In this document: piece by piece, positions 15,437 through 15,494 of the stretch | Position numbering within the stretch: the first letter of the stretch is position 1 | Layout of the letters: each line of letters starts with the position of its first letter | Origin: JADKIH01 sp964486655 | Lineage (GTDB): Bacteria > Bacteroidota > Bacteroidia > AKYH767-A > 2013-40CM-41-45 | DNA length: 15,494 nucleotides | Assembly: GCA_964486655.1 (NCBI GenBank) | Contig: CAZAON010000260.1 | Coordinates: forward strand, 1-15,494 | Direction of reading: 5' to 3' | Made by a program: the position numbers and the translations under genes | Notes under the pieces: generated by a model | Seen by the model: the letters and a program-made list of their open reading frames with translations, nothing else | Database searches by the model: none | Told to the model about the DNA's origin: nothing

Positions 15437-15494
15437 TTTTTTCACAGGAAGTTATATGCTAATACGTTCTTTTATTCCAATCCTCGACACATAG

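Noticed and set aside
15456..15494. 12-codon frame with AGGAAG upstream of its ATG at the window's right end
   Set aside because: Too short to support as a gene, and the stop coincides with the window edge; it could be chance.
1..15494. Search for CRISPR arrays, transposases, phage genes, toxin-antitoxin pairs, tRNA or rRNA
   Set aside because: No repeat-spacer pattern of the right size, no recognisable mobile or defence gene, and no tRNA- or rRNA-like sequence was seen by eye on either strand.

Overview
The window looks like a chromosomal segment from a member of the Bacteroidota (Bacteroidetes). Reasons: several upstream regions carry the TAnnTTTG -7 promoter element typical of that phylum and have no clear Shine-Dalgarno sequence; the gene set includes an OstA-like protein, a PdeM-type metallophosphoesterase, a secreted PD40 propeller protein and an RND efflux operon of typical Bacteroidota form; and intergenic spaces hold short tandem heptamer and TTTGCGCC-type repeats common in environmental Bacteroidota. 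I cannot place it below phylum.

Layout, left to right. Bases 1-194 (minus) hold the N-terminal part of a FabG-like ketoacyl reductase, cut by the window edge. Divergent from it, 244-888 (plus) encodes a putative Fe(II)/2-oxoglutarate dioxygenase-like protein resembling DUF6445. Its stop codon lies in a hairpin that runs straight into a telomere-like array of ten GGGTTNN heptamers (899-968). At 1152-2210 (plus) is an exported TolB/PD40 beta-propeller protein. From a TAnnTTTG promoter at about 2357, a four-gene operon follows: RND adaptor (TTG start), RND inner-membrane pump (GTG start, directly abutting), TolC-like outer-membrane factor, and a lipoprotein-type methionine sulfoxide reductase MsrA. 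Together these would make a complete tripartite exporter plus an envelope repair enzyme.

Convergent to this, on the minus strand, are pdeM (8633-9289), with a visibly degraded metal-binding site, and priA (9503-11989), the replication restart helicase. priA and the plus-strand OstA-like gene (12087-13634, LPS transport/organic solvent tolerance family) diverge from a 97-bp intergenic region. Each has a perfect TAnnTTTG element only 4-6 nt before its ATG, which suggests leaderless or nearly leaderless transcripts.

The 375-bp gap at 13635-14009 consists mainly of two direct copies of a 130-144 bp element starting with AAATTAC heptamers and ending in TTTGCGCC repeats. Next come a small S4-domain (Hsp15-like) RNA-binding protein (14010-14411) and a strongly AT-rich, unrecognised secreted protein (14528-15436).

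Most of the window is ordinary core and envelope genes. I saw no CRISPR array, transposase, phage gene, toxin-antitoxin pair, tRNA or rRNA, and no clear new multi-gene system. The best leads are the heptamer repeat families, the degenerate PdeM, and MsrA as a lipoprotein coupled to an efflux pump.
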